Below are positions 26,183 through 36,694 of a stretch of 64,000 nucleotides of DNA, in pieces. The stretch's first letter is position 1. The number at the start of each line of letters is the position of its first letter. Where the stretch lies: positions 1,984,001 through 2,048,000 of the forward strand of contig NZ_CP037952.1 of the NCBI RefSeq assembly GCF_004358345.1, read 5' to 3'. Under the pieces are notes generated by a model. It made no database searches, was not told the DNA's origin, and saw nothing but the letters and a program-made list of their open reading frames with translations. Both the position numbers and the translations under genes were made by a program. The stretch is from Parashewanella spongiae. GTDB taxonomy: Bacteria > Pseudomonadota > Gammaproteobacteria > Enterobacterales > Shewanellaceae.

Positions 26183-29023
26183 ATGACAGCAATATCCAGA
26201 GTTTGCGATAACAATGCGTTATCCCCAGAGTACGCAAAAGGTCAGGATTTATCGGGCTCATGTCAACTTTCTACTGATGACAGAACATATTCATTAGCTC
26301 CAGAAGACAATACCATAGCAAAGCCAACGGGTTTTTCTAATTTTCATGGTGATAAACATAACATTGAGTCCGACAGGGCTGGTGGTACGAAACGTTTAAA
26401 AGCACCTGCCCCAGATGCTGTGTTTCTGGCAACATTGCGGCTAAGACTGGGTGACGCTCTTAAGTCGGCATTTTGTGGTGATGTCTCATCACTTAACCAA
26501 GTGATTGGCGAAGCGATCTTCGAGTTGGACTTTGGTATACTAAAAAATACTTTATTTGGCAGACATAAAGAAGCACGAATTTTTGAGATAGAATTAGCCT
26601 ACATTTTAATTATTAAACTGCAATTAGAGAGTCACCTTTCTTATACTACAGCCACGGCCCAAGCCTACCACCGATTTCATATTGAACTATTAGAAAAATT
26701 CATCGGTATTACTGGTAAGCATACTGATTTTAACTGGGACGCCCATCACTTGCTTTCCGCCTGCGGACAAACAACACATCCTTTGATCATCAACCAACAA
26801 GACTTTGTCGTCTGGTTAAGCGAGCATAAAGAAGCGGACTGGAGAAAACTCTCAGATACAAGCCTAGAAAAATTAGACTCTGTAATTGCAGATGAAAAGG
26901 AATCAAAAAAAAATTACCGCTCACAGCGCTCACAGCGCTCACAGCGCTCACAAGATTGCTATCAAGAAATACTATTAAAGCAGCTCAATCTTTTACACAT
27001 ACAAATCCGTTTATCTAAATTAGACGGGAGTATAAGTGAGCAAGAAGTGAAAGTAAAAACGTTGTGGAAACAGGCTTGTAGAAGGTCTTATAAGGAAATA
27101 TATGAGCCCCCTTGTTTTTCAGAATATCGACTCTACCAGGATTTGGATGAAATGGAATTGTTTCTCAAGCACGAGCGAGTCAGACAAACACCGCCAGAAG
27201 ACTATAAGGATTTGCTAGAACTGAGATCTTACGCTGAAAACTTGCTAAGTAATAACCCAATTGACGAGAATATTAAAGCTTTTTATGAAGATGTATCCAG
27301 AAAGTATTTTTTAAGGCTCGCAGTTCGAATCGCCAATGAGCATGAACCCATTTCTAAGAGAGAAATTGATTCATTCGTTAAAGAAAGAGCGGCTAACGAA
27401 ACCAGATTAGGTGCGGAACAATTAACATCAGTAGACAGACATCTTCTCGCCGAAGCCGAATACAAATCGGCTGAATATCTCTCGTTTCGGCTAGTGGTCA
27501 ATAGGACTACACGCTTATTTGAGGATGATCTTTCCACGATAGAAAAATTACACAGCAGCGCCACCGAGCACGGGATATTTCCCGGTGATGAATTTTTAAA
27601 CCAGCTGACCTTGCTTCGGCTTGAAAGGCAATGCCGGGTGAGCATTCGCGCTCATGGTATTATTGAGGCTAAGCCTGAGTTACTAAAAAAGCAGCACTAT
27701 GCCGATGTGCCATTAATTCCGAAAGATAACTTGAAATTAAATGCATTGGCGGAATATAGGGAAACACTAAACACCCAGCTCACGTATTATAGTAAAATGC
27801 CATTTGAGCATGGTTTATCTCAGTTTCTTACCCTTATTCAACAAGTAAAGCAACAGTCGGAGCATGATGAAGTTTACTTGCCTGTTTTAAATAAAGTGAT
27901 TTTCGAGAGCGCAACATTTTCATATCATTGTGAGAAAGCTATTCCAGAAGCATTAATCACCGAAGCGCAAACCGTTTGGAAATTAGGAAAAACGGAGCTA
28001 AATGAAGTGCTCAGCTTGCTCAGTAAACACGCTGTTATCCAAGAAATTCAAAATTCCAACGACAGGCTGTTAGCACTGGATGAATTTGTTACCGAGATTT
28101 TTGCCGAAAATAGAAAGTTGACTTGTGTTCTCTTTTCAAAGCCTCCAAAATCAGCCCCCATCGACCGATTGATGTGTGAAAAGTCATCTATTGGCTACGA
28201 CGCAGACCATTGTTTAGAATGGAAGTCCCCCCCCAAAAATAGAATTAAACAGCAAATTCTTTACGAGTTTCTTTATGAGCTAACAATTGATAAAGTGAGG
28301 GCGCTGTTATCTCTAGGCAAGGATGCGGTAATAGCTGAGGAGCACAGCGAATACATATGGCACCTATTTTCGGTTGTGACCGATCATGCACTATTTAAAA
28401 ATATTGCTTTTGCTGATCTCTGCATGCTTGAGCTGAAGGTTAAGGTATTTGCTATAGTGACACAATCACTTTACGATTCCCCTAACCATTTATGCGGCTG
28501 GAGAAATGTGTATCTGGAGCTCACCTCAGAAAAACGTAAATCAGCTTTAGAGCCTGACTCCGCAAAATATCAGCTCGCTGAGCAACAGCTATCTGGGGCC
28601 TTGATTTTTGTCTCATATTCAAAGCAGCAAGTGAATTTGAAACAGCTTACACAATGTCTATATCAGTTTATTGCAACTTATCGCTCACCAAATGAGTATC
28701 CACCTTTAGAAATTGTAGAATTATACGCAAAGCAGATATATACGCTTTTGAGGGCTAATCCTGATGGCACCTGGTTAGACGTTCACTTAATGCGCTTAAT
28801 CCCCTTACTTAAGAGAAAGTTAAGTTGGGTGCACAGCAGACCTTCAAAGCAATTAGTTCAGGTATCTTGGTTGATTTGGACTCATTTAATAAAAAGTCAG
28901 AGTAAGTATGAGGAAGAAAGGAGGGGTATCTCAAAATTATCACAAGAAACGGGGTTTTCAGCGGTTATGGTAGCAATAAGCAAGGCAAATCTTTTACCTG
29001 TGTTTGGCATAAAGGAAGTATAA
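26183..29023 (+). CDS. Large protein of unknown function, tandem paralogue 1
   Basis: 946 residues, not recognised. The N-terminus is Ser/Asn-rich with a short basic GGTKRLK around residue 68. The rest is predicted by eye to be almost entirely helical with charged segments (for example LTQCLYQFIATYRSPNEYPP). No signal peptide or membrane segment is seen. A (RSQ)n tract sits at ~250. A second copy of ~80-90% identity follows directly (29314-32136), and the 100 bp upstream of both is also duplicated. Intracellular or exported effector-like function is only a guess, prompted by the neighbouring repeat-protein family. The ATG at 26183 is shared with the paralogue. Confidence 0.7.
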   Translation: MTAISRVCDNNALSPEYAKGQDLSGSCQLSTDDRTYSLAPEDNTIAKPTGFSNFHGDKHNIESDRAGGTKRLKAPAPDAVFLATLRLRLGDALKSAFCGDVSSLNQVIGEAIFELDFGILKNTLFGRHKEARIFEIELAYILIIKLQLESHLSYTTATAQAYHRFHIELLEKFIGITGKHTDFNWDAHHLLSACGQTTHPLIINQQDFVVWLSEHKEADWRKLSDTSLEKLDSVIADEKESKKNYRSQRSQRSQRSQDCYQEILLKQLNLLHIQIRLSKLDGSISEQEVKVKTLWKQACRRSYKEIYEPPCFSEYRLYQDLDEMELFLKHERVRQTPPEDYKDLLELRSYAENLLSNNPIDENIKAFYEDVSRKYFLRLAVRIANEHEPISKREIDSFVKERAANETRLGAEQLTSVDRHLLAEAEYKSAEYLSFRLVVNRTTRLFEDDLSTIEKLHSSATEHGIFPGDEFLNQLTLLRLERQCRVSIRAHGIIEAKPELLKKQHYADVPLIPKDNLKLNALAEYRETLNTQLTYYSKMPFEHGLSQFLTLIQQVKQQSEHDEVYLPVLNKVIFESATFSYHCEKAIPEALITEAQTVWKLGKTELNEVLSLLSKHAVIQEIQNSNDRLLALDEFVTEIFAENRKLTCVLFSKPPKSAPIDRLMCEKSSIGYDADHCLEWKSPPKNRIKQQILYEFLYELTIDKVRALLSLGKDAVIAEEHSEYIWHLFSVVTDHALFKNIAFADLCMLELKVKVFAIVTQSLYDSPNHLCGWRNVYLELTSEKRKSALEPDSAKYQLAEQQLSGALIFVSYSKQQVNLKQLTQCLYQFIATYRSPNEYPPLEIVELYAKQIYTLLRANPDGTWLDVHLMRLIPLLKRKLSWVHSRPSKQLVQVSWLIWTHLIKSQSKYEEERRGISKLSQETGFSAVMVAISKANLLPVFGIKEV
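26922..26957 (+). repeat. In-frame 9-bp tandem repeat
   Basis: CGCTCACAG is repeated about four times, encoding repeated Arg-Ser-Gln. The paralogue at the equivalent position (about 30050) has a single degenerate unit. It is probably length-variable. Confidence 0.75.
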
Positions 29024-29313
29024 TTAATGGCTTTCTGTGATGGTTGCTTATGGGGGCAAGGCACTCGCATAACGGGAGTCCATTTACCTGTTGATACTAT
29101 CTAAGTTGACTCAGTGAAATCAATGTGATGTTGGATATAGGAGTGAAGTGGGATATCACAAAGATGAACAATAAGGCTCTTCGTCGTTTAGGGAGGCTAC
29201 GATTTATCTCATTAATTACTGTAATTGGTGTAAATGATGAATCAATATTCACTTGAGGTTGACTAATCTTTAAATAATACTGCCGTAACCTGATGTTTAA
29301 CAATGAATTACTT

Positions 29314-32136
29314 ATGACAGCAATATCCAGATCTTGCGATAACAATGCGTTATTCCCAGAGTACGCAAAAGGTCAGGATTTACTGGACTCATGTCAACTT
29401 TCTATTGATGACAGAACATATTCATTATCTTTAGAAGACAATACTATAGTAAAGCCAACGGGGTTTTCTAATTTTCATGGTCGTAAACATAACATTGAGC
29501 CCGTCACGCCTGGTGGTACCAAACGTTTAAAAGCATCTACGCCCGATGCTGTGTGTCTAGCAACACAGCGGCAAAGATTGGGTGACGCTCTTGAGTCGGC
29601 ATTTTGCGGTGATGTCTCATCACTTAACCAAGTGATTGACGAAGCGCTCTTCGAGTTGGAGTTTGGTATGCTAAGCAATACTTCATTTGGCAGACCTGAA
29701 GAAGCACAAATTTTAGAGGTAGAGTTAGCCTACATTTTAATCATTAAACTGCAATTAGAGTGTCACCATTCCTATACTACGGCAACGGCTCAAGCCTATC
29801 ACCGATTTCATATTGAACTATTAGAAAACTTTATCGGTATTACTGGTAAGCCTACTGATTTTAACTGGGACGCCCATCACTTGCTTTCCGCCTGCGGACA
29901 AACAACACACCCTTTGATCGTCAACCAACAAGACTTTGTCGCTTGGTTAAGCGAGCATAAAGAAGCGGACTGGAGAAAACTCTCAGATACAAGCCTAGAA
30001 AAATTAGACTCTGTAATTGCAGATGAAAGGGAATCAATAAAAAATGGCCGCTCACAGCTCACACAGAAAGAATACTATCAAGAAATACTATTAAAGCAGC
30101 TCGATATTTTACACTTACAAATCCGTTTATCTAAATTAGACGGGAGTATAAGTGAGCAAGAAGTGAAATTAAAAACGTTGTGTAGACAGGCTTATGGACT
30201 GGCTTATAAGGAAAGATATGAGCCCCCTTGCTTTTCAAAATATCGACTCTACCAGGACTTGAAAAGTATGGAATTGTTTTTCCAGCACGAGCGAGTCAGA
30301 CAAACACCGCCGGAAGACTATAAGGATTTCCTAGAACTGAGATCTTACGCTGAAAACTTGCTAAGTAATAACCCAACTGACGGGAATATTAAAGCTTTTT
30401 ATGAAGATGTATCCAGAAAGTATTTCTTAAGGCTCGCAGTTCGAATCGCCAATGAGTATGAACCCATTTCTGAAAGAGAAATTGATTCATTCGTTAAAGA
30501 AAGGGCGGCTAACGAAACCAGATTAGGTGCGGAACAATTAACAGCAGTAGACAGGCGGCTTCTCGCCGAAGCCGAATACAAATCGGCTGAATATCTCTCG
30601 CTCCGGCTATCGGCCAATATGACTACACACTTTTTTGAGGATGATCTTTCCACGATAGAAAAATTATACAGCAGCGCCGCCAAACACGGGATACTTCCCA
30701 GTGATGAATTTTTAAACCAGCTGACCTTGCTCCGGATTGGAAGGCGATGCCGAGTGAGCATTAGCGCTCATGATATTATTGAGGCTAAGCCTGAGTTACT
30801 AAAAAAGCAGCACTATGCCGATGTGCTATTAATTCCGAAAGATAACGTGAAATTAAATGCATTGGCGGAATATAGGGAAAAGCTAGACACCAAGCTCACG
30901 TATTATAGTAAAATGCCATTTGAGGATGGTTTAGCTGAATTTCTTACCCTTATTCAACTAGTAAAGCAACTGTCGGAGCATGATGAAGCTTACTTGCCTG
31001 TTTTAAATAAAGTGATTTTCGAGAGCGCAACATTTTCATATCATTGTGAGAAACCTATTCCAGAAGCATTAATCACCGAAGCGCAAACCGTTTGGAAATT
31101 AGGAAAAACCGAGCTAGATGAAGTGCTCAGCTTGCTCAGTAAACACGCTGTTCTCCAAGAAATTCAAAATTCCAACGACAGGCTGTTAGCACTGGATAAA
31201 TTTGTTAGCGAGATTTTTGTCGCAAATAGAAAGTCGACTTATGTTCTCTCTCCAATGCCTCCAAAATCAGGCCCCATTAACCGATTGATGTGTGAAAAGA
31301 CATTTGTTGGCTACGGAGACCAATATTTAAAAAGGAAGTACCCCCCAACTAATAGAGTTAAAGAGCAAATTTTAAGCGAACTTTTTTATGAGCTAACAAT
31401 TGATAAAGTAAGGGCACTGTTAACGTTAGGCAAGGACGCGGTAATACTTGAGGAGCACAGCGAATACATATGGCACCTATTTTCGGTTGTGACCGATCAT
31501 GCAATGTTTAAAAATATTGCTTTTGCTGATCACTGCATGCTTGAGCTGAAGATTAAGGTATTTGCTGTAGTGACACAATTACTTTACGATTCCCCTAAAC
31601 ATTTATACGGATGGATAGATCTATATCTGATGCTCACCTCAGAAAAACGCAAATCAGCTTTAGAGTCTGAATCCGTAAAATATCAGCTCGCTGAGCGTCA
31701 GCTATCTGGAGCCTTGATTTTTGCCTCATATTCAAAGGAGGAAGTGCTTTTGAGTGAGCTTACACAATGTCTATATCAGTTTATTGCAACTTATCGCTCA
31801 CTAAATGAGTATCCACCTTTAGAAATCGTAGAATTATACGCAAAGCAGATATATACGCTTTTGAAGACGGCTCCTGATGACACTTGCTTAGACGTTCACT
31901 TAATGCACTTAATCCCCTTACTTAAGAGAAAGTTAAATTGGGTGCACAGCAGTCCTTCAAAGCAATTAGTTCAGGTATCTTGGTTGATTTGGACTCATTT
32001 AATAAAAAGTCAGAGTAAGTATGAGGAAGAAAGGAGGGGGATCTCAAAAATATCACAAGAAACGGGGTTTTCAGCGGTTATGGCGGCAATAAGCAAGGCA
32101 AATCTTTTACCTATGTTTGGCATAAAGGAAGTATAA
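29314..32136 (+). CDS. Large protein of unknown function, tandem paralogue 2
   Basis: 940 residues from the ATG at 29314, which corresponds to the start of paralogue 1; an in-frame ATG at 29293 is less likely because the first copy lacks it. It is alignable with paralogue 1 over its whole length, including the C-terminal FGIKEV and the same 3' flank (TAATTAATGGCTTTCTGTGA). Differences cluster in residues 240-320 and 640-700. No known domain is recognised. The intergenic 29024-29313 holds the duplicated upstream sequence and a MITE-3-like fragment (TTAATTACTGTAATTGG near 29213). Confidence 0.7.
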   Translation: MTAISRSCDNNALFPEYAKGQDLLDSCQLSIDDRTYSLSLEDNTIVKPTGFSNFHGRKHNIEPVTPGGTKRLKASTPDAVCLATQRQRLGDALESAFCGDVSSLNQVIDEALFELEFGMLSNTSFGRPEEAQILEVELAYILIIKLQLECHHSYTTATAQAYHRFHIELLENFIGITGKPTDFNWDAHHLLSACGQTTHPLIVNQQDFVAWLSEHKEADWRKLSDTSLEKLDSVIADERESIKNGRSQLTQKEYYQEILLKQLDILHLQIRLSKLDGSISEQEVKLKTLCRQAYGLAYKERYEPPCFSKYRLYQDLKSMELFFQHERVRQTPPEDYKDFLELRSYAENLLSNNPTDGNIKAFYEDVSRKYFLRLAVRIANEYEPISEREIDSFVKERAANETRLGAEQLTAVDRRLLAEAEYKSAEYLSLRLSANMTTHFFEDDLSTIEKLYSSAAKHGILPSDEFLNQLTLLRIGRRCRVSISAHDIIEAKPELLKKQHYADVLLIPKDNVKLNALAEYREKLDTKLTYYSKMPFEDGLAEFLTLIQLVKQLSEHDEAYLPVLNKVIFESATFSYHCEKPIPEALITEAQTVWKLGKTELDEVLSLLSKHAVLQEIQNSNDRLLALDKFVSEIFVANRKSTYVLSPMPPKSGPINRLMCEKTFVGYGDQYLKRKYPPTNRVKEQILSELFYELTIDKVRALLTLGKDAVILEEHSEYIWHLFSVVTDHAMFKNIAFADHCMLELKIKVFAVVTQLLYDSPKHLYGWIDLYLMLTSEKRKSALESESVKYQLAERQLSGALIFASYSKEEVLLSELTQCLYQFIATYRSLNEYPPLEIVELYAKQIYTLLKTAPDDTCLDVHLMHLIPLLKRKLNWVHSSPSKQLVQVSWLIWTHLIKSQSKYEEERRGISKISQETGFSAVMAAISKANLLPMFGIKEV

Positions 32137-32431
32137 TTAATGGCTTTCTGTGATGGTTGCTTATGGGGGCAAGGCACTCGCATAACGGAAGTCCACTTAA
32201 TCTGTTGATATGGTATTAGGTTATACCGAGGTATAATCCAAACAGTGAATGCTCAAAAGCATCGAAGACAGCGTAAATTGGTCATTTCTGCTGCGTTATC
32301 GTTTTCTTATTTGGAAACGAAGTAACGACAGTTTTGTATGTCGGTAGTCTAGAGCCTTTGCTTTTTTCTATAAAAGTCACTGGATACCAGCCTTCGCTGG
32401 TATGACAAAGATTGATGGAGATAATGTGTAA
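32137..32431. repeat. Intergenic repeat fragments
   Basis: It contains the dispersed block GGAAACGAAGTAACGACAG..TTTTGTATGTCGGTAG (32313-32352), then a GGATACCAGCC..GCTGGTATGAC palindrome (about 32381-32405). At 32217-32247 there is sequence like the right end of the ISAzo13-like element. No gene was found. Confidence 0.6.
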
Positions 32432-35400
32432 TCAGATAAAACCCATAACGGAAAGCTCGTCCACACGGTTTGCGGCATTTTTAAGTAACATGGTTTTTTG
32501 CTGGATATCATATGCACTTTCTAGTTGTTTGACTAACCTATTATTGACATCACTGCTTATTTTGCTCAGCATAATTGTTAACTCTGAGAGGGGGAAGTCC
32601 TCAATACTCGCTAACAGCACCTCAACGTCTTCTGTACCCAGTTGAGGCTTGTCTAAAAGTGGGTTGGGGCTTGCTTTAGGTGGTAAATCTACAAATAAAC
32701 TGCTGGTCCATTCCTCATCAAACACACTGATTTTCACAGGCTGATTAACCTTGCTTAACGAGGCCGTACCCCAAAAGGCATCGTCTTTTATTAAAGGAGA
32801 CAAAGCCTCATCTTCACTACCTTGGCTGACGCTCGTTTCCATAGGCTCAGGCTCTTGCGCAGTGTCACTCGTTGTTGCACTATCCTGGTGCCATGAAGCG
32901 AGCTGTATATTTTGGTACCGCACGGATAAACTTAATCTCTCTCTTAATTGGCTAGGTATGTCGCAGAACGAATACTTATCAACGAGCGCTTTTATTGCAG
33001 GAGTACTCAGAGAATCTGCATGATATACGAGACTGCGGCAGACTTCCGAGGTCAGGCGCAAGCCTTTTTGTAAACACTTTTCAATGAAGGCCAAATCAAG
33101 TAAGCTTTCCTGCTGTGCCTCCGTGTTGCCTGTGGCGCTTGGCACTTGCTTTTGTGATAACCGTTCTTCTCGTCGTGTAACATAAGTACTGACAATACTT
33201 TGTTCACTGCTGTCAGCAAACTCAATTGGAAAGTCACTGCTTAGTGTATCAATAAACAAAGAAAGCTCATCGGCAGACCAGTTGCTAATAGTGACACTAT
33301 TTTGACGACTTTGGCTTAACTGAGGAAAGGGCAGCTCAATCATTTCCTCATCAATATTGAGCAGCGTTATTTGAGCTTGGCTAATATGGTAAGGAGTCGG
33401 GGCACTGGCAAAGGATAAACTGAACCAATAACTAAAAAGCACCATGGGGCAATCTGTTTGTTGTGCTTGTGTATTAATGCATAATGTGACCCCTTTATCT
33501 GTATCCATACTGTCGGAAGATACACTAAACGTCACGGCATTTAATGTTGAAGGATGCTTTACTGGCAAGACTAACCCTCTGGTGACTAGCCCTAAATTCA
33601 GTGTGTTCATGGTTTTCACTTTGGGTTTTACGGCCGTGTTTAGATACTGACCGTAATCTTTCCCTGCTAGGCAAAGGGTATGAAATTTCTTAGCTGGTAA
33701 TGACATCGATAATTGATATAGGTCATTAGCGGTACTGAACACTTTGCATAACATTCGGCAACAGTTGGTATCGTTAAGCAATTTCTTAGTTTCAGGCGTA
33801 GATGAAAGCAGGCAGGCCGCGATTAAATACGCCTGAATCTGATTCACATCTTCATCCTCAACGCCCTTTAGGACGACCGGATACAATGTATTAATCCATT
33901 GTTCTGATGTGGGGCATGAGCGGATTACTCTGCAAAAACGGAAGTAATGGCTTACACTCTCATGGCTCAGGCCTTTCAAATCGAGCGCACAGGACAGGAT
34001 GGTTTTATTAATTGGCTGACTGAGCAAACGTTCCCAGTGGGATAGTTTCTGCACTTCCTCAGCGGCCAGAGTGTGCCCTCTCTCTGGACAAGGCGCATTT
34101 GCAAAGAACAATTTTAATCCCAGCTGGCCGTTGGCGAAACAGATTTTACCGAGCGCGTTCAATATTCCTTGATGGCTTTCTATTACGCATGGGAATGTTG
34201 ATCCCATTATTTCGATCGAACTCAATGAGCAGTGGTTATTCAATTTATCTAGCAGCTCAGGCTCACCTTTAACGGCTAGCGCCAGTGCTTTTATCGATAT
34301 TAGTTCATTGTTCTTATGAAAGTGAACGAGCAACTTTGCGACAAGCGAGCAGGAAAAAGCCTTTTCCACAGCTAAAAGAGATGATTGTTTCCACTCGTGA
34401 ATGCAGAGTTTCAGTAGTTTATCGTTGGGTTGACCATCAATGCTTAATAAAGACAGCAGCTTAGTTACCTCATCCTGTTTCGGCGGCAGAGGGAAAACCG
34501 CAAAGACACAAGCTAATCTGAGAAGGTGGAATTGACCATTTAGCTGCAACTCTGGGTGATCAAGTAAGCAAAGCCAGCCGTTTGCCTTATCTGGCCGATT
34601 CATCACTTTAACTAATAACAGCTTATACAAGGGAAGGTTTAACGTGCCACCCTCCTGCAGTTGCGGCAGTTTCAGCAGTTCAATAAATAGTGTTTTTGTC
34701 GCTTCGTCAGGCAGGCCGCGGCTATGAAATATCGATGATAAGGATTTGAACAGTGGAAGGTTCAATCTGCCGTGCTCCTGCAGTTGCGGCAGTTTCAGCA
34801 GTTCAATAAATAGTGTTTTTGTCGCTTCGTCAGGCAGGCCGCGGCTATGAAATATCGATGATAAGGATTTGAACAGTGGAAGGTTCAATCTGCCGTGCTC
34901 CTGCAGTTGCGGAAGCTCCAGCAACTCAATAAAGCGCCTCATCGCCGTTTCGTCAGGTAGACCGCAGCCATTAAATATAGACGATAGGGATTTGAGCAGC
35001 GGCAAACATAATCTGCCACCCTCCTGCAGTTGAGGTAATTTCAACAATTTAATAAAACGCGCCATCTCCGATTCGTCAGGTAAACCGCGGCCACTAAATA
35101 TCGACGACAGGGATTTGAACCTCGGCAGGCTCAATGTGCCGCCCTCCTGTAGCTGCGGTAGTTTCAGCAGATCAATAAAGCACTCCATTGCCACTTCATT
35201 AGGTAGACCGCGGCCACTAAATATCGACGACAGGGATTTGAACAGCGGCAGGCTTAATCTGCCGCCCTCCTGCAGTTGCGGCAGTTCCAGCAGCTTATTA
35301 AAGTGTGTCATCGACGCTTCGTCAGGCAGGCCGCGGCCATTAAATATCGACGATATGGATTTGAACAGTGGCAGGCTAAGCCTGCCACTGTCCTGTAGCT

Positions 35401-36430
35401 GCGGTATTTCCAGCAGCTTAATAAAGTGCTCCATTGCCACTTCGTCAGGTAAACCGCGACCATTAAATATTGACGACATGGATTTGAGCAACGGCAGGCT
35501 AAGTCTGCCGCCTTCCTGTAGTTGCGGTAGTTTCAGCAGCTCAGTAAATTGTGTCATCGCCACTTCGTCTGGTAAACCGCACCCATGAAATATTGACGAC
35601 AAGGATTTGAACAGCGGCAGGCTTAATGTGCTGCCCTCCTGTAGCTGCGGCAGTTCCAGCAGCTTAATAAAGCGCGCCATCGCCGCTTCGTCAGGTAGGC
35701 CACTACCATTAAATAACGACGACAGGGATTTGAGCAATGGGAGACTTAATTTTCCGCCCTTTTGCAATTGCGGCAGTTCCAGAAACTTAAAAAAGCTTGT
35801 TATCGCCGCGTTACTAGGCAGACCACAGCCATGATATATCGACGACAGAGATTTAAGCAGCGGCAAATTTAATGTGCCGCCCTCTTGCAGTTTCGGCAGT
35901 TTCAGCAAGTTATTAAAACCCTGTATCGTCGATTCGTTAGGCAAGCCGCAGCGATGAAATATAGACGAAAGGGTTTTCATGGGTTGGGTTTTTGCCACCA
36001 GAATGATGTGTTTATTACTGTAGAGAAAGAACTGTCTTATTTTACATGATGTATTAATTATGCTAGTAAAAAAGCTGGTATCTTTCACCTTTGTATCGGC
36101 GATGTTTATGAAAAAAAGTGTTAGTTTATTGCTATAGTCCTTTTGTTGCTCTAGGGATTTAATATTGACCGCTGATAATAACTTTGTGAATGCAGATGTA
36201 ACTTTAATGCCTTTGCTGTTCATTGTATCCTGAAGCTCTTGAGGCAGTTTGTTATCCTGCGATACTAAGTAACATTTACTTGCCGGAGATGTGATACATA
36301 ATCTTTTAGGGGCAGGGTTGCCTTCATTATTCCTCCCTCTCTTACGGTTTGACTTCCTAGCGCCATTTGAAGTCGAGGGAGTTTCATACATGGCATTGGA
36401 AGTAGCATTTGAAGTGGAGGTGATTGCCAT
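32432..36430 (-). CDS. 41-residue-repeat protein, family member 1 (11 repeats)
   Basis: 1332 residues. The layout is a Ser/Thr-rich N-terminus with a two-part basic cluster (NRKRGR and PAPKRL, residues ~28-45), a ~100-residue helical cap, 11 tandem 41-residue repeats (consensus LPLLKSLSSIFNGRGLPDE, then MxRFIKLLELPQLQEGGRLS) at residues ~150-600, and a ~700-residue C-terminal region with PEPMETS. Each repeat looks like two helices with fixed core and variable positions 12-14, 20-24 and 27. The last two repeats are identical at DNA level. No signal peptide is seen. The function is unknown; an alpha-solenoid that binds protein or nucleic acid is the likeliest shape. AAGG precedes the ATG. Confidence 0.8.
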   Translation of the reverse strand: MAITSTSNATSNAMYETPSTSNGARKSNRKRGRNNEGNPAPKRLCITSPASKCYLVSQDNKLPQELQDTMNSKGIKVTSAFTKLLSAVNIKSLEQQKDYSNKLTLFFINIADTKVKDTSFFTSIINTSCKIRQFFLYSNKHIILVAKTQPMKTLSSIFHRCGLPNESTIQGFNNLLKLPKLQEGGTLNLPLLKSLSSIYHGCGLPSNAAITSFFKFLELPQLQKGGKLSLPLLKSLSSLFNGSGLPDEAAMARFIKLLELPQLQEGSTLSLPLFKSLSSIFHGCGLPDEVAMTQFTELLKLPQLQEGGRLSLPLLKSMSSIFNGRGLPDEVAMEHFIKLLEIPQLQDSGRLSLPLFKSISSIFNGRGLPDEASMTHFNKLLELPQLQEGGRLSLPLFKSLSSIFSGRGLPNEVAMECFIDLLKLPQLQEGGTLSLPRFKSLSSIFSGRGLPDESEMARFIKLLKLPQLQEGGRLCLPLLKSLSSIFNGCGLPDETAMRRFIELLELPQLQEHGRLNLPLFKSLSSIFHSRGLPDEATKTLFIELLKLPQLQEHGRLNLPLFKSLSSIFHSRGLPDEATKTLFIELLKLPQLQEGGTLNLPLYKLLLVKVMNRPDKANGWLCLLDHPELQLNGQFHLLRLACVFAVFPLPPKQDEVTKLLSLLSIDGQPNDKLLKLCIHEWKQSSLLAVEKAFSCSLVAKLLVHFHKNNELISIKALALAVKGEPELLDKLNNHCSLSSIEIMGSTFPCVIESHQGILNALGKICFANGQLGLKLFFANAPCPERGHTLAAEEVQKLSHWERLLSQPINKTILSCALDLKGLSHESVSHYFRFCRVIRSCPTSEQWINTLYPVVLKGVEDEDVNQIQAYLIAACLLSSTPETKKLLNDTNCCRMLCKVFSTANDLYQLSMSLPAKKFHTLCLAGKDYGQYLNTAVKPKVKTMNTLNLGLVTRGLVLPVKHPSTLNAVTFSVSSDSMDTDKGVTLCINTQAQQTDCPMVLFSYWFSLSFASAPTPYHISQAQITLLNIDEEMIELPFPQLSQSRQNSVTISNWSADELSLFIDTLSSDFPIEFADSSEQSIVSTYVTRREERLSQKQVPSATGNTEAQQESLLDLAFIEKCLQKGLRLTSEVCRSLVYHADSLSTPAIKALVDKYSFCDIPSQLRERLSLSVRYQNIQLASWHQDSATTSDTAQEPEPMETSVSQGSEDEALSPLIKDDAFWGTASLSKVNQPVKISVFDEEWTSSLFVDLPPKASPNPLLDKPQLGTEDVEVLLASIEDFPLSELTIMLSKISSDVNNRLVKQLESAYDIQQKTMLLKNAANRVDELSVMGFI

Positions 36431-36642
36431 ATTTATTACCTTTTTTAAGGACAGATAAGTACAGCTGTTTTTGAGTTTATAAATCCGTGTTACCTAAAAA
36501 TGCCCTGAAAGCTGCATCTTTAAGTATCACGGTGATAGTTTGATGAAATCTACTATCCCCTTTGCCAACCATCCCACTGCATTCAGAATTTTTCAAAGCA
36601 AATCTCTCTAAAACTCAAGCCGCAACTAGCAGCTGGGATTCG

Positions 36643-36690
36643 AAATGGTAAATGTCATTTAAAACGAGTACAAATGAAATATAGTTAAGA
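36643..36690 (-). promoter_or_regulatory. Conserved upstream block of repeat-protein family (member 1)
   Basis: The motif ATTTAAAA.GAGTACAAATGAAAT and its flanks recur about 150-550 bp upstream of all six family members. Conservation outside coding sequence suggests a shared promoter or operator, or simple co-duplication. Confidence 0.45.
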
Positions 36691-36694
36691 TTTA

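Noticed and set aside
35115-35834. Plus-strand frames over the repeat-protein genes (also 41642-41869, 45301-45711, 51617-52627, 58085-58309)
   Set aside because: The 123-bp periodic DNA keeps several frames open. They are Cys/Ser-rich antisense shadows without ribosome sites.
36500-36530. CCTGAAAGCTGCAT upstream of the repeat-protein genes as another transposon end
   Set aside because: It resembles TGAAAGC.(A)CA only over a few bases, lacks TnsB sites, and is part of the shared upstream block.
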